Below, in pieces: positions 1-7,903 of a DNA stretch of 64,000 nt; the first letter of the stretch is position 1, and every line of letters begins with the position of its first letter. This DNA is from Holophagaceae bacterium. Its GTDB lineage: Bacteria; Acidobacteriota; Holophagae; Holophagales; Holophagaceae. The translations under genes and the position numbers were made by a program. The notes under the pieces were generated by a model. It had not been told where the DNA came from. It did not search any database and was given only the letters and a program-made list of their open reading frames with translations. Where the stretch lies: the NCBI GenBank assembly GCA_023257195.1, contig JALRCU010000009.1, positions 62,001-126,000 of the forward strand. Direction: 5' to 3'.

Positions 1-96
1 CTTTATGCGAGCGAAGATACCTGTAAGACAGCTATTGGTTGGCTTCACAAGCAAAAGCCTGATTGGAAAATTTATGACATTGGACTTCCTCGATGA
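1..96 (+). CDS. C-terminal end of an unidentified protein (partial)
   Basis: An open frame runs from the first base to a TGA at 94-96 and gives the last 31 residues of a protein, ending in DIGLPR. Its stop overlaps the ATG of the following MFS gene in an ATGA arrangement, so the two are probably translationally coupled in one operon. The fragment is too short to assign to a family and no function is proposed. Confidence 0.6.
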   Translation, partial: LYASEDTCKTAIGWLHKQKPDWKIYDIGLPR

Positions 97-1364
97 AATA
101 TAGAGCGAAATTTACACTCTTATTTACGGTCTTTATCGATCTTCTTGGATTCGGGATTGTCATACCTATTCTTCCTCTTTACGCTAAAAACATTTCGGAT
201 AACCCTAGCCCGTGGATGGTTGGTATTAATGAATGGTTTAGTTTCAGTAACCCCGGCGCCTTTTGGGCAGGATTAGCTATGGTGAGTTATACATTAATGC
301 AATTTATAGCAACCCCCATCCTGGGTCGATGGTCAGATAAAATTGGCAGACGCCCCTTGCTATATATTTCTCTCATGGGATCAGCTCTTGGCTATCTTGT
401 TTTGGGTTTGACTATGAGATATGAGTGGGTCATCGCAGCACGTATTTTGGATGGCTTGACCGGTGGCAATATTGCCGTCGCTCAAGCCGCTATGGCAGAT
501 ATTTCTACCCCTGAAGATAGGAGTAAATCATTAGGAATGATGGGTGCCGCCTTTGGTATGGGCTTCGTTTTGGGGCCTGCGCTAGCGGGAATCTTAAGCG
601 GTTCCTCCTGGGGTAATTGGCTTCTAGACATGCACGGCATACATCTACCCTTCATAGTCGCTTCGGTAATGAGCTTAACTGCATCGGTATCTGTCCTTTT
701 TTTCTTACCGGAAACGCTTTCTGAAGAAAATAGAAAAAAAACTAATAGTACAAAAAGAGGGCATGCACTTTTGCAAGTATTAAAACGGCCTCAAATGCCA
801 ACGCTTATAGCAATCTCTCTCCTGACTGTCACGGGCTTTGGTATGTTTGAAGGCTCCTTTTCTCTTATGGCTAATGAGCGTTTTGGATTTGGACAAAGAG
901 AGGTCGGATATCTTTTTGGTGTCGTGGGCCTTCTGATTGCTATTTATCAAGGCGCCATGGTGAGGATTGTCAGTGCATTAATTTCCGAGCAGAAATTATT
1001 AGTTCTTGGCTTAACCTTTTTAATTATTGCCTTTATCTGCTTACCAGTTGCACCGCTTTATTGGCCTTTTTATCTTTGCATCATTCCTGCAGCGTGGGGT
1101 TCGGGGATGAACAATACTTCCACCTTCGCTTTAGCCTCCAAACTTACTCCCCCGGAGGATCAAGGAAGTCTTTTTGGTGCCCTAGGAGCTGTCCAAAGCC
1201 TCGGTAGAATTTTAGGTCCTGCAATTGGAACCCTCGCCTTTGCACAATACGGTTATCGTATGCCCTTCCATATTGCGGTTGGATTTATTGTATTAGCTTT
1301 AGCTGCAGCCTTATTTCTACTATCAGATTCCCTTAATGATTCGAACAAGTCTCAGCATCCATGA
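93..1364 (+). CDS. MFS drug/multidrug exporter, TetA-like (DHA1 family)
   Basis: This 423-residue inner-membrane protein has about twelve hydrophobic segments. The N-terminus contains the GFGIVIPILPLY stretch seen in class TetA and related proton-driven drug exporters. The loop between segments 2 and 3 carries the MFS motif A as GRWSDKIGRRP near residues 78-90. TetA-type pumps exchange a drug for protons, but the substrate cannot be read from the sequence and need not be tetracycline. It overlaps the preceding gene by four bases. Its end overlaps the longest possible reading of the downstream HAD gene, though not the start preferred here. Confidence 0.85.
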   Translation: MKYRAKFTLLFTVFIDLLGFGIVIPILPLYAKNISDNPSPWMVGINEWFSFSNPGAFWAGLAMVSYTLMQFIATPILGRWSDKIGRRPLLYISLMGSALGYLVLGLTMRYEWVIAARILDGLTGGNIAVAQAAMADISTPEDRSKSLGMMGAAFGMGFVLGPALAGILSGSSWGNWLLDMHGIHLPFIVASVMSLTASVSVLFFLPETLSEENRKKTNSTKRGHALLQVLKRPQMPTLIAISLLTVTGFGMFEGSFSLMANERFGFGQREVGYLFGVVGLLIAIYQGAMVRIVSALISEQKLLVLGLTFLIIAFICLPVAPLYWPFYLCIIPAAWGSGMNNTSTFALASKLTPPEDQGSLFGALGAVQSLGRILGPAIGTLAFAQYGYRMPFHIAVGFIVLALAAALFLLSDSLNDSNKSQHP

Positions 1365-1377
1365 AGGAACGCGGCAT

Positions 1378-2088
1378 ATGGAACTTTTCGATCGATCCCA
1401 ACCCGCGACTATTCTTTTTGATCTTGATGGAACTTTGGTAGATCCTTTTTTGGGGATCAAACATTGTCTTCAAAAAATTTCTAAATCTTACAATTTCCCA
1501 ATGCCCGAGGACCAACAAATCAAGGACTCCATTGGCTTGGGCATGAAAGAAACTCTTCGCCGACTGGGTTTATTTCCTAACATAAAAGATCTTGACAACG
1601 CGCTTTTATCTTTTTGGGACGCTTACCGTGAAGAGGGTTTATTTGAGCATGAGCTTTACCCTGGTATCTACAGTTTATTACATCGGCTTAAACGCCAAGG
1701 ACACCACATTTATATCGTAAGTTCGAAACCGGGAATTTTTGCCCGGAGAATTGCATACCAGTTTGACCTTAATCTAATTTTCGATGCCATCTTGGGATCT
1801 TCTCTTTCAGAAGAATGGCAATCCAAGAGAGAGGTTGTAGATACGCTGATGGCCTCTGGAGCCATCAAGGGCCGAGGCATTATGGTTGGTGATAGAGCCG
1901 ATGACATTGTCGCCGGAAAGATTCATGGCTTATTCACGATTGCCGTGGCTTATGGCTATGGATCCCCTAGTGAAATCATAGAAAGTCAGCCAAATTTAAT
2001 TGTTCAATCAGTCGGTGAGTTAGAACAATGGTTTCAATCGGCGTTCCCTTCTGATGAACTTTTTGATCCCTTCAACCGATCCGAGTAA
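1378..2088 (+). CDS. HAD-superfamily phosphatase, phosphoglycolate phosphatase (Gph/PGP)-like
   Basis: The protein has the HAD motifs in order: DLDGTLVD at residues 15-22 with the nucleophile and acid/base aspartates, a motif II serine in VSSKP, a motif III lysine in SKRE, and GDRADD as motif IV. A helical cap lies between motifs I and II, as in the Gph/PpaX group that hydrolyses small phosphorylated metabolites. An in-frame ATG exists at 1336 inside the MFS gene. I chose 1378 because an AAGGAAC ribosome-binding site lies just before it and it gives a normal 236-residue length. It follows the exporter by 13 bases and is probably co-transcribed. Substrate is unproven. Confidence 0.85.
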   Translation: MELFDRSQPATILFDLDGTLVDPFLGIKHCLQKISKSYNFPMPEDQQIKDSIGLGMKETLRRLGLFPNIKDLDNALLSFWDAYREEGLFEHELYPGIYSLLHRLKRQGHHIYIVSSKPGIFARRIAYQFDLNLIFDAILGSSLSEEWQSKREVVDTLMASGAIKGRGIMVGDRADDIVAGKIHGLFTIAVAYGYGSPSEIIESQPNLIVQSVGELEQWFQSAFPSDELFDPFNRSE

Positions 2089-2153
2089 GGAACGGGTACT
2101 AATTCGAAGATCACTAAATTCATAGACCCTTAGATACCTGTCGTGACATAGTT

Positions 2154-3035
2154 ATGAATATGGAATTCATCTATGCCATTATCTTAGGTGCTGTTCAAGG
2201 GATTACAGAATTTTTACCTGTAAGCTCAACAGCCCATCTGACTCTTACCGAGCATTTATTGCTCGGGAAAGGAATGCCTTTAGCGTTTGATGTCCTCCTT
2301 CATTTGGGAACTCTGATGGCACTCCTCATCTATTTTCGTGAAGAGATTAAATCAATCTTCTGGGGTCTCTATGGCAGAAGCCAAGAAGGGGCAAATCTTG
2401 CGAGGATGATCGCTGTTGCAATGGTCCCGACAATTGCATTCGGACTATTGACAAAACCTTCTAAGGAGTGGGCTAAAGATCACTTATGGGTTTATGGCTT
2501 AGGTTTACTAATTACAGCTTGGATGCTCTATACAGCCAATCTCAAATCTGCTCTGAATGCAGGTAAACCCCTTTCTTCTTTAGACAAGAGTGACGCATTG
2601 GCGATCGGGGCCATTCAGGGAATTGGTGGAGGTTTTGGGATTTCAAGATCAGGATCGACCATTTCTCTGGGCGCCCTTCGAGGACTTAGCTTAAACGCTG
2701 CAACGCGGTTTAGTTTTCTCTTAGGGATTCCTACCATAGCCGCTGCTACGCTATTCGAATTTAAATATTTTATCAAGGCGTGGATGTTCGATGCTCCTTT
2801 GCCTGAAACAATCGGGTTTGAAGGGGGAAATTTTCCCTTACTCTCTTGCCTCACGGGTGTCATTACCGCATTTGTTTTTGGTTATTTTTCTATCTCCCTA
2901 CTTGATCGTCTGACCAAGAATCCAAAGCTGAACGGGTTCGCTTTTTATTGCCTCTGCATGGGTACACTTCTTCTAATTTTGGGAACTGTTGGAATTGATG
3001 GATTGCAAAATTTAGGAAGCATTCCGCATCGGTAA
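2154..3035 (+). CDS. uppP: undecaprenyl-diphosphatase UppP (BacA)
   Basis: This 293-residue polytopic membrane protein matches UppP, which recycles undecaprenyl diphosphate to the monophosphate carrier for peptidoglycan and O-antigen synthesis and can give bacitracin resistance. The first signature is clear as GITEFLPVSSTAHL near residues 16-29, with the catalytic glutamate and serines. The second signature is present as GFGISRSGST near residue 160, but the usual PG before the SRSG core is FG here. Two start codons lie close together (2154 and 2160) and neither has an obvious ribosome-binding site. A terminator-like hairpin follows the gene. Confidence 0.93.
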   Translation: MNMEFIYAIILGAVQGITEFLPVSSTAHLTLTEHLLLGKGMPLAFDVLLHLGTLMALLIYFREEIKSIFWGLYGRSQEGANLARMIAVAMVPTIAFGLLTKPSKEWAKDHLWVYGLGLLITAWMLYTANLKSALNAGKPLSSLDKSDALAIGAIQGIGGGFGISRSGSTISLGALRGLSLNAATRFSFLLGIPTIAAATLFEFKYFIKAWMFDAPLPETIGFEGGNFPLLSCLTGVITAFVFGYFSISLLDRLTKNPKLNGFAFYCLCMGTLLLILGTVGIDGLQNLGSIPHR

Positions 3036-3050
3036 AAGCTTAAATAATAG

Positions 3051-3083
3051 TAGTCCTGATATGATTTTAATGGACTATTTTTT
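3051..3083 (+). terminator. putative intrinsic terminator after uppP
   Basis: TAGTCC at 3051-3056 pairs with GGACTA at 3072-3077 across a 15-base AT-rich loop, and six T residues follow at once. It begins 15 bases after the uppP stop and lies before the promoter region of the ABC genes. The stem is short (6 bp plus a possible G-U pair), so efficiency is uncertain. Confidence 0.55.
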
Positions 3084-3210
3084 CCATAATCACTATTCAC
3101 GCATAAGAAATAAACTGGTCGCCAAGGGTTTCGTTTAAAGATATGTTTTGGTATAGTGTACTTAATCCTCCAAATTTTTTAAAAGGTGGCCCATCGAATG
3201 ATTTTTTCTT

Positions 3211-3978
3211 ATGATTGAAGTTTCTAATATTTATAAGTCTTTTACCTTAAAGGACAAGCGAACCCTGAAGATAAAGACGATTGCGGCTGTTCAGGACATA
3301 TCATTTAGTGTTCTGCCTGGAGAAATTTACGGTCTTTTAGGTCCTAATGGGGCAGGTAAAAGTACGACTCTTCGCATGATTGCAACTTTAATGTCTCCGG
3401 AAAAGGGTTCTATAAAAGTAAGCGGACTGTCCACCACGCAACATCCCAATGAGGTAAGGGCCAAACTAGGATTTTTAGCGACAGATATGGATGTTTATGA
3501 ACGCTTCACTCCAAGAGAGCAGCTTAAAATTTTTGGAGAATTCCAAGGCATGGACCCTGAAAGTGCAGAAAAGCGTGGGCTACAACTGCTCGATAACTTA
3601 GGAATATTAGATTTTGCCAATGTCAAAATGGATGGTTTTTCTTCCGGACAAAGACAGAAATTTAATATTGCGCGTGCTCTTCTGCACGATCCACAGGTAA
3701 TCATTTTTGATGAGCCTACTACAGGTCTTGACGTACTAACAGCTAAGACTGTGCTCGATCTCCTTATAAATTTAAAGACTCAAGGAAAAACCATTATACT
3801 TTCGACTCACATTCTTCCCATGGTTGAAAAAATATGCTCAAAAGTTGGAATTATCTATCAGGGCAAGCTCCAAACCGAGGGCTCTCCTAAACAGGTAATG
3901 GAAAGATTTAATTCTAACAGTCTCGATGAAGTATTTTTTACGTTAGCAGACTCTAAAGAACCCAAGGGGGGGCAATGA
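3211..3978 (+). CDS. ABC transporter ATP-binding protein, NatA-like
   Basis: The 255-residue ATPase has Walker A GPNGAGKST at 44-52, the ABC signature FSSGQRQK at 143-150, Walker B VIIFDEPT at 163-170 and the switch histidine in STH at 198-200. FSSGQ in place of LSGGQ is typical of the NatA sodium-exporter/ABC-2 group. It overlaps the permease gene that follows in an ATGA arrangement, so the pair forms one ATP-driven exporter. The start has no ribosome-binding site of its own. An AAAAGGTGG stands instead in front of a six-codon open frame at 3198-3218 that overlaps this start, which may couple translation. Sodium is the family precedent, not a demonstrated substrate. Confidence 0.88.
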   Translation: MIEVSNIYKSFTLKDKRTLKIKTIAAVQDISFSVLPGEIYGLLGPNGAGKSTTLRMIATLMSPEKGSIKVSGLSTTQHPNEVRAKLGFLATDMDVYERFTPREQLKIFGEFQGMDPESAEKRGLQLLDNLGILDFANVKMDGFSSGQRQKFNIARALLHDPQVIIFDEPTTGLDVLTAKTVLDLLINLKTQGKTIILSTHILPMVEKICSKVGIIYQGKLQTEGSPKQVMERFNSNSLDEVFFTLADSKEPKGGQ

Positions 3979-5219
3979 AGGGTGCTTGGTTAGTACTGAA
4001 AAAAGAGATGCTCTACTGGACCAAAGATCGACGTACTCTTTTTTTAACCTTGTTCTTTCCCTTAATTCTTTATCCTCTCTTGTTTGGCATCATGACCAAA
4101 ATGAGCCTCAATGACTCAAGGAGACTCAGCACTTCAGTCACGCGAGTCGCCATAGACGACCCAAGAAATATCCTCTCCTCAATCCTTTTTAGAGAAGGCT
4201 CCGGTTTTGAGAAGTTTACTGAATCCCTCGAGAATATTCCATTAGCTTTAAGTCAAGAAAAAATACATTTATCCATCAAAGTACCTCAAGACGCAAAAGA
4301 TTATGTTGCCTCTCAGAAACCAATTGATCTTCAAATCACCTATGACCCATCAAGAGATATGTCTGAAAAGGGTTTTTTTAAAATACAAAAATTCATCAAA
4401 GATAACGACGCCATGATCGTAGTCGGAAGATTGAATGAATTAAGACTGACGAGCGATATTCTGGAACCCACCCGAATCTCCATCATTAAGACAACTGGGG
4501 CTAATGAAGAGATCGGGAAATTAATTGGACTCTTTTTGCCTTATTTTCTATTGATTTCTATGTATGCAGGGGCAATGCAATTTGGCGCGGATATCACTGC
4601 GGGTGAAAAGGAACGCGGTACCCTTCTCTCTTTATTAACTACTCGTCTGTCAAGGCTCCAAATTATGCAGGGGAAGATGTTGGCTATTTTTTGTGTCTCT
4701 ATTTTGGGGATCGCCATGAACCTTATAGCCATTGGCCTAGGAGGATTTACGGCAGGAAATCTTGCACTTTATGATCGAGTTGAAAAAACTAAAGCAATGG
4801 CGATTTCCATGGGCTCACCTACCCCCCCTACTATCGACCTTCAATCAATCCTGACACCGCAAGCAATTTTACTCACCCTCGGGTTACTAATCCCCTTAGG
4901 GCTCTTGTTCTCAGCCATCATCTTGACCATTGGGGCACAGTCTAAAAGCGTCAGAGAGGCAAATGTTGCAATGGTTCCTGGTATTTTTATCGTCTTAGCT
5001 ATCGGAGTTTTTTCACTGTCGCCTGGAATTGAAAAACTGACCTACCTACCCTTCGTTCCCCTCATGAATATCACTGTGGTGATAAGGAAACTATTCACTG
5101 GTCAATTTGTTGCATGGGAATACCTCATTACCCTTTTAATGACCCTTTTATTGAGTTGGTTCACTGTGGCTCTATCGGGTCGCCTGTTGAGTAGGGAGAA
5201 TGCTTTATTCAAATCATGA
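3975..5219 (+). CDS. ABC-2 type permease, NatB-like
   Basis: This 414-residue protein has one hydrophobic segment near residues 20-40, then a large soluble, probably extracytoplasmic domain to about residue 180, then a cluster of about five or six membrane segments. The stretch GADITAGEKERGTL, just after the second membrane segment, is the conserved cytoplasmic motif of NatB/YhaP-type ABC-2 permeases. With the overlapping NatA-like ATPase upstream it should make an exporter. NatAB exports sodium in Bacillus; other members export drugs or peptides, and the cargo here is unknown. Confidence 0.88.
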   Translation: MKGAWLVLKKEMLYWTKDRRTLFLTLFFPLILYPLLFGIMTKMSLNDSRRLSTSVTRVAIDDPRNILSSILFREGSGFEKFTESLENIPLALSQEKIHLSIKVPQDAKDYVASQKPIDLQITYDPSRDMSEKGFFKIQKFIKDNDAMIVVGRLNELRLTSDILEPTRISIIKTTGANEEIGKLIGLFLPYFLLISMYAGAMQFGADITAGEKERGTLLSLLTTRLSRLQIMQGKMLAIFCVSILGIAMNLIAIGLGGFTAGNLALYDRVEKTKAMAISMGSPTPPTIDLQSILTPQAILLTLGLLIPLGLLFSAIILTIGAQSKSVREANVAMVPGIFIVLAIGVFSLSPGIEKLTYLPFVPLMNITVVIRKLFTGQFVAWEYLITLLMTLLLSWFTVALSGRLLSRENALFKS

Positions 5220-5278
5220 TAAAGACTTTGGCGATGAATAATTTTGAGGTAAACTAGGGGGCTATAGAGGTTTCGCTT

Positions 5279-5776
5279 ATGTCATCAAAAAATGCCACTT
5301 CCCCTCCTAGAATTCTTATTGATCAACTAGAAAAAGCCATCAAGGCAGTTGATAGTAAAAAATATGAAGAGGCTCAATCTCTCTTGGATATCCTCAGTCT
5401 TTCGTCCAAAGAGTTGGGGGATACAGCGATTCAAAGTGTTGCTCAGAAATACTTATCGATTCTGAAGAGAAAGAGAATGCTCGCTCAGCCGCGCCCCGAT
5501 GATCCCATGATGGATATTCAAATTGAACTTAATCGAAAGAACTGTGATCAGGCCTTATCACTGATTGCTGCACAAGTAGAAAATCCTCAGAATAAAGCCA
5601 AACTTCATTATCTCAAAAGTCTCGCTTATGCCCAAAAAGGGGATGCTGAGCAATGCTCGTCGGCATTAAAATCTGCTATTGGGCTCGATAAGAATCTAGC
5701 TTTTCTTTGGAGACTTGAGCCAGACGCTCAAGAAATGAGAAAGAATCAAATATTCGCCTTCGCGGAAGAAGATTAG
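5279..5776 (+). CDS. hypothetical protein with TPR-like helical repeats
   Basis: This 165-residue soluble, mostly helical protein has no signal peptide. Two regions read like degenerate TPR units (AIKAVDSKKYEEAQSLLDIL and KAKLHYLKSLAYAQKGDAEQ), spaced as in helix-turn-helix repeats. A GAGG ribosome-binding site precedes the ATG. It stands between the ABC pair and the YvcK-like gene on the same strand. No specific family or partner can be named; a scaffold role is a guess from the repeats. Confidence 0.7.
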   Translation: MSSKNATSPPRILIDQLEKAIKAVDSKKYEEAQSLLDILSLSSKELGDTAIQSVAQKYLSILKRKRMLAQPRPDDPMMDIQIELNRKNCDQALSLIAAQVENPQNKAKLHYLKSLAYAQKGDAEQCSSALKSAIGLDKNLAFLWRLEPDAQEMRKNQIFAFAEED

Positions 5777-5807
5777 AAATCTTCCTCTCTAATCCATTAG
5801 ATTTTTC

Positions 5808-6791
5808 ATGCTTAATCCTGAAAGCCCCCTTAGAGTTGTCGCCCTCGGAGGAGGGACGGGCTTATCCGGAACACTCAGAGCGCTTAAACCAGAGGCTGTC
5901 AGGCAGCAAGATCCTTGGAAGATCTCTGGGATCGTCACTACTTCTGATGATGGAGGATCTAGTGGTCGTATCCGTGAAGAATTTGGATCTATCCCACCTG
6001 GAGATTTGAGAAACTGTCTCTCCGCACTCATTAGGGATAACTCTCCCCTGTCGGACCTTTTAAACTACCGCTTTAAGAGCGATGGTCCTCTATCGGGTCA
6101 TTCACTCGGAAATCTCATGCTCTCTGCTCTTGCTGATGTTTCTGGAAACTGGGTCAGAGCAGTCCGACAATTGTCAAATATTCTTGTAACGGTCGGTCAC
6201 CTATATCCATCTTCCGTAGAACCCATCACGCTCCATGCCGAAGATGCTAATGGTGAGCGACTCACGGGGGAATCTAATGTCAACCGAGGCCGAGCTCCTT
6301 TCAGAAGTTTTTGGATTCAACCAAGAGAGGTGGAGTCTCTTCCCGATTCAGTCTTAGCAATCCAAAGGGCAGACATAATCATCTTAAGTGCAGGTAGTTT
6401 ATATACTTCAACCCTAGCGAACCTGCTTATTGGAGATATACGAGAAGCCATTCAGGAATCTAAAGCTCCCATTTTATATATTGCCAATATCATGACCGAG
6501 CCCAATGAAACTATCGGCATGACTCTTGTAAATCATTTAGAAGCAATTGAACAGTGGGGTAGAATTAGGCCCAATGGAGTCATTGTTAACCAAACTGAAC
6601 TCCCCGTTGAGATGAAAAAACGCTACGAACTCGAGGGTGGATCTCCCATTACTTATTCAGATAAAAGCTATGGCGAAACCCAAGTATTTTATGGTGATTT
6701 GCTTGACTTAAGTGAAACCATGGCCCGTCATTCGTCCTCAAAACTTAACTATGCCATCAAGGAAGCTATAGGAAAATTGAAGAACCGTTAG
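5808..6791 (+). CDS. YvcK/CofD-like protein (gluconeogenesis factor family)
   Basis: The 327-residue protein carries the nucleotide-sugar-binding signatures of the YvcK/CofD fold: GGGTGLSG near residues 14-21, TSDDGGSSGRIR near 45-56 and PPGDLRNCLSAL soon after. In Firmicutes YvcK binds UDP-sugars and is needed for growth on gluconeogenic carbon and for cell-wall homeostasis; CofD relatives transfer phospholactate to a deazaflavin. The length and the SDDGGSSG core favour YvcK. The start at 5808 has no visible ribosome-binding site, and there is no rapZ or whiA neighbour as in Bacillus. The stop codon is embedded in an inverted repeat. Confidence 0.85.
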   Translation: MLNPESPLRVVALGGGTGLSGTLRALKPEAVRQQDPWKISGIVTTSDDGGSSGRIREEFGSIPPGDLRNCLSALIRDNSPLSDLLNYRFKSDGPLSGHSLGNLMLSALADVSGNWVRAVRQLSNILVTVGHLYPSSVEPITLHAEDANGERLTGESNVNRGRAPFRSFWIQPREVESLPDSVLAIQRADIIILSAGSLYTSTLANLLIGDIREAIQESKAPILYIANIMTEPNETIGMTLVNHLEAIEQWGRIRPNGVIVNQTELPVEMKKRYELEGGSPITYSDKSYGETQVFYGDLLDLSETMARHSSSKLNYAIKEAIGKLKNR

Positions 6792-6815
6792 CCTAAAGGT
6801 TTAGACTTAAGGCTA
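6789..6815. repeat. 10-bp inverted repeat spanning the yvcK-like stop codon
   Basis: TAGCCTAAAG at 6789-6798 pairs with CTTAAGGCTA at 6806-6815 with nine of ten matches around a 7-base loop. The first three bases are the stop codon of the upstream gene. The next gene starts 10 bases after the repeat and no T-run follows. It therefore looks more like a processing, attenuation or protein-binding site than a terminator. Confidence 0.5.
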
Positions 6816-6825
6816 TGAGGACTTT

Positions 6826-7533
6826 ATGAATATAATGCGTTTACTTCTAATCGTGATTTCCATATTTTCACTTATCAGTGCCCAACAAAAACCCGTAACA
6901 ACTGCTCAAATGAAAAAACAGATTGAGCTACTGGTGGCTGAGCGAGACGATCTCCAGTCAAAATTGACACAATACGAGGAAAATAGAGATGCCTTACTCT
7001 CTCTTCAAAAAGCTCTAGAGCTTTTGAAAAATGAAAATGAAGACCTGAGGCTTAAACTCGAACAAATGAAGAATACGATATCTGAGAATGATCAAGGCAG
7101 CGAGACTATGTTGAAAGAGTTTGCAGATAACAAGAAAGAGCTCGAATTCCTGCGAAATAGAGTATCTCAACTCGAAAAAGAAAATGATGATTTGAATCCC
7201 TACTCTAAAACTGGAATCAAAGAGGGTTCTCTAGTTGTACTTTCAGAGGAGATCACACCCGCAAAACCCATGAATCTCGATCGTGTGAATCCTAGGTTAG
7301 GTCCACCCTGGGGTCGACCGCGCGGTATGGTCATTATTAATGTATTAATCAATGAGCGTGGCGAAGTTTTATCGGCTCGCATTCTCCAAGGCCTCACAGG
7401 TGAATCTAGTGAAATCAAAGATGCCAATGAGGCCTGCCTAGAAGCAGCCAAGCGTGTTCTCTTTGATCCTGCACGAAGTAAAGAAGGTCGTCGAGTCAAG
7501 GTCTGGCAGGCTGTAGGCTTCTATCTAGATTAA
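6826..7533 (+). CDS. secreted coiled-coil protein with TonB-like C-terminal domain
   Basis: The 235-residue protein opens with a signal-like segment (MRLLLIVISIFSLISA, probable cleavage near residue 19). Heptad-rich coiled coil follows from about residue 25 to 125, with many K/E/L positions. The last 100 residues resemble a TonB C-terminal domain: the VNPRLGPPWG lead-in, VLINERGEVLSARIL as the beta-strand pair, and ACLEAAKRVLFDPA before the final strand. Classical TonB has a membrane anchor and a proline-rich linker, whereas here a cleavable signal and coiled coil replace them. It may act as a periplasmic adaptor; substrate and partners are unknown. Confidence 0.65.
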   Translation: MNIMRLLLIVISIFSLISAQQKPVTTAQMKKQIELLVAERDDLQSKLTQYEENRDALLSLQKALELLKNENEDLRLKLEQMKNTISENDQGSETMLKEFADNKKELEFLRNRVSQLEKENDDLNPYSKTGIKEGSLVVLSEEITPAKPMNLDRVNPRLGPPWGRPRGMVIINVLINERGEVLSARILQGLTGESSEIKDANEACLEAAKRVLFDPARSKEGRRVKVWQAVGFYLD

Positions 7534-7545
7534 AGTATCAATCTT

Positions 7546-7833
7546 TTATCCTTGAAAGCATTCAACATCTGATTTAGCCCAAGCTTGGCAAGCCAATCGT
7601 TGATCATCTTTTGCTTTAAGTGTTGTAAGAATTTTTTTCTCAGAGGCCCCAATTGGACTTAGGTGTTCTTGGCCCTTTCGAATAGTCACAAGACATGATC
7701 CGCATCGTGCATGACCTCCACATCGATGGGTCAACTCAATCTTTGTTGACCGAGAGGCTAAAAGGATCGAAGTTTCATTTTCACAAGAGGCTTCGTCACT
7801 TCCCTTTGAATTTATTACTTTAACTTTAAACAT
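7546..7833 (-). CDS. 2Fe-2S ferredoxin (plant/adrenodoxin-type fold)
   Basis: The 95-residue protein has cysteines at 38, 44, 47 and 82 in the C-x5-C-x2-C...C spacing of adrenodoxin-type [2Fe-2S] ferredoxins, with the RCGGHARCGSC core intact. Such proteins carry single electrons to oxygenases or other redox enzymes. An AAAGGT ribosome-binding site precedes the start. It is divergent from the SDR gene and shares a 70-bp promoter region with it. No obvious reductase or oxygenase partner lies next to it; the flavoprotein at 14.3 kb is one candidate, but that is speculation. Confidence 0.88.
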   Translation of the reverse strand: MFKVKVINSKGSDEASCENETSILLASRSTKIELTHRCGGHARCGSCLVTIRKGQEHLSPIGASEKKILTTLKAKDDQRLACQAWAKSDVECFQG

Positions 7834-7903
7834 AATTACCTTTTGAATGGAAAGCGTGTAATCTAATTAAATGATAAAAATCTTAGTTTAACAGGAGATT
7901 TTC

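Noticed and set aside
1336-1377. Upstream ATG for the HAD phosphatase inside the MFS gene
   Set aside because: It adds 14 unconserved residues and has no ribosome-binding site, whereas AAGGAAC precedes the 1378 start.
2615-2863. 82-residue minus-strand frame opposite uppP
   Set aside because: It is the antisense shadow of a well-conserved membrane-protein gene and shows no ribosome-binding site or recognisable domain.
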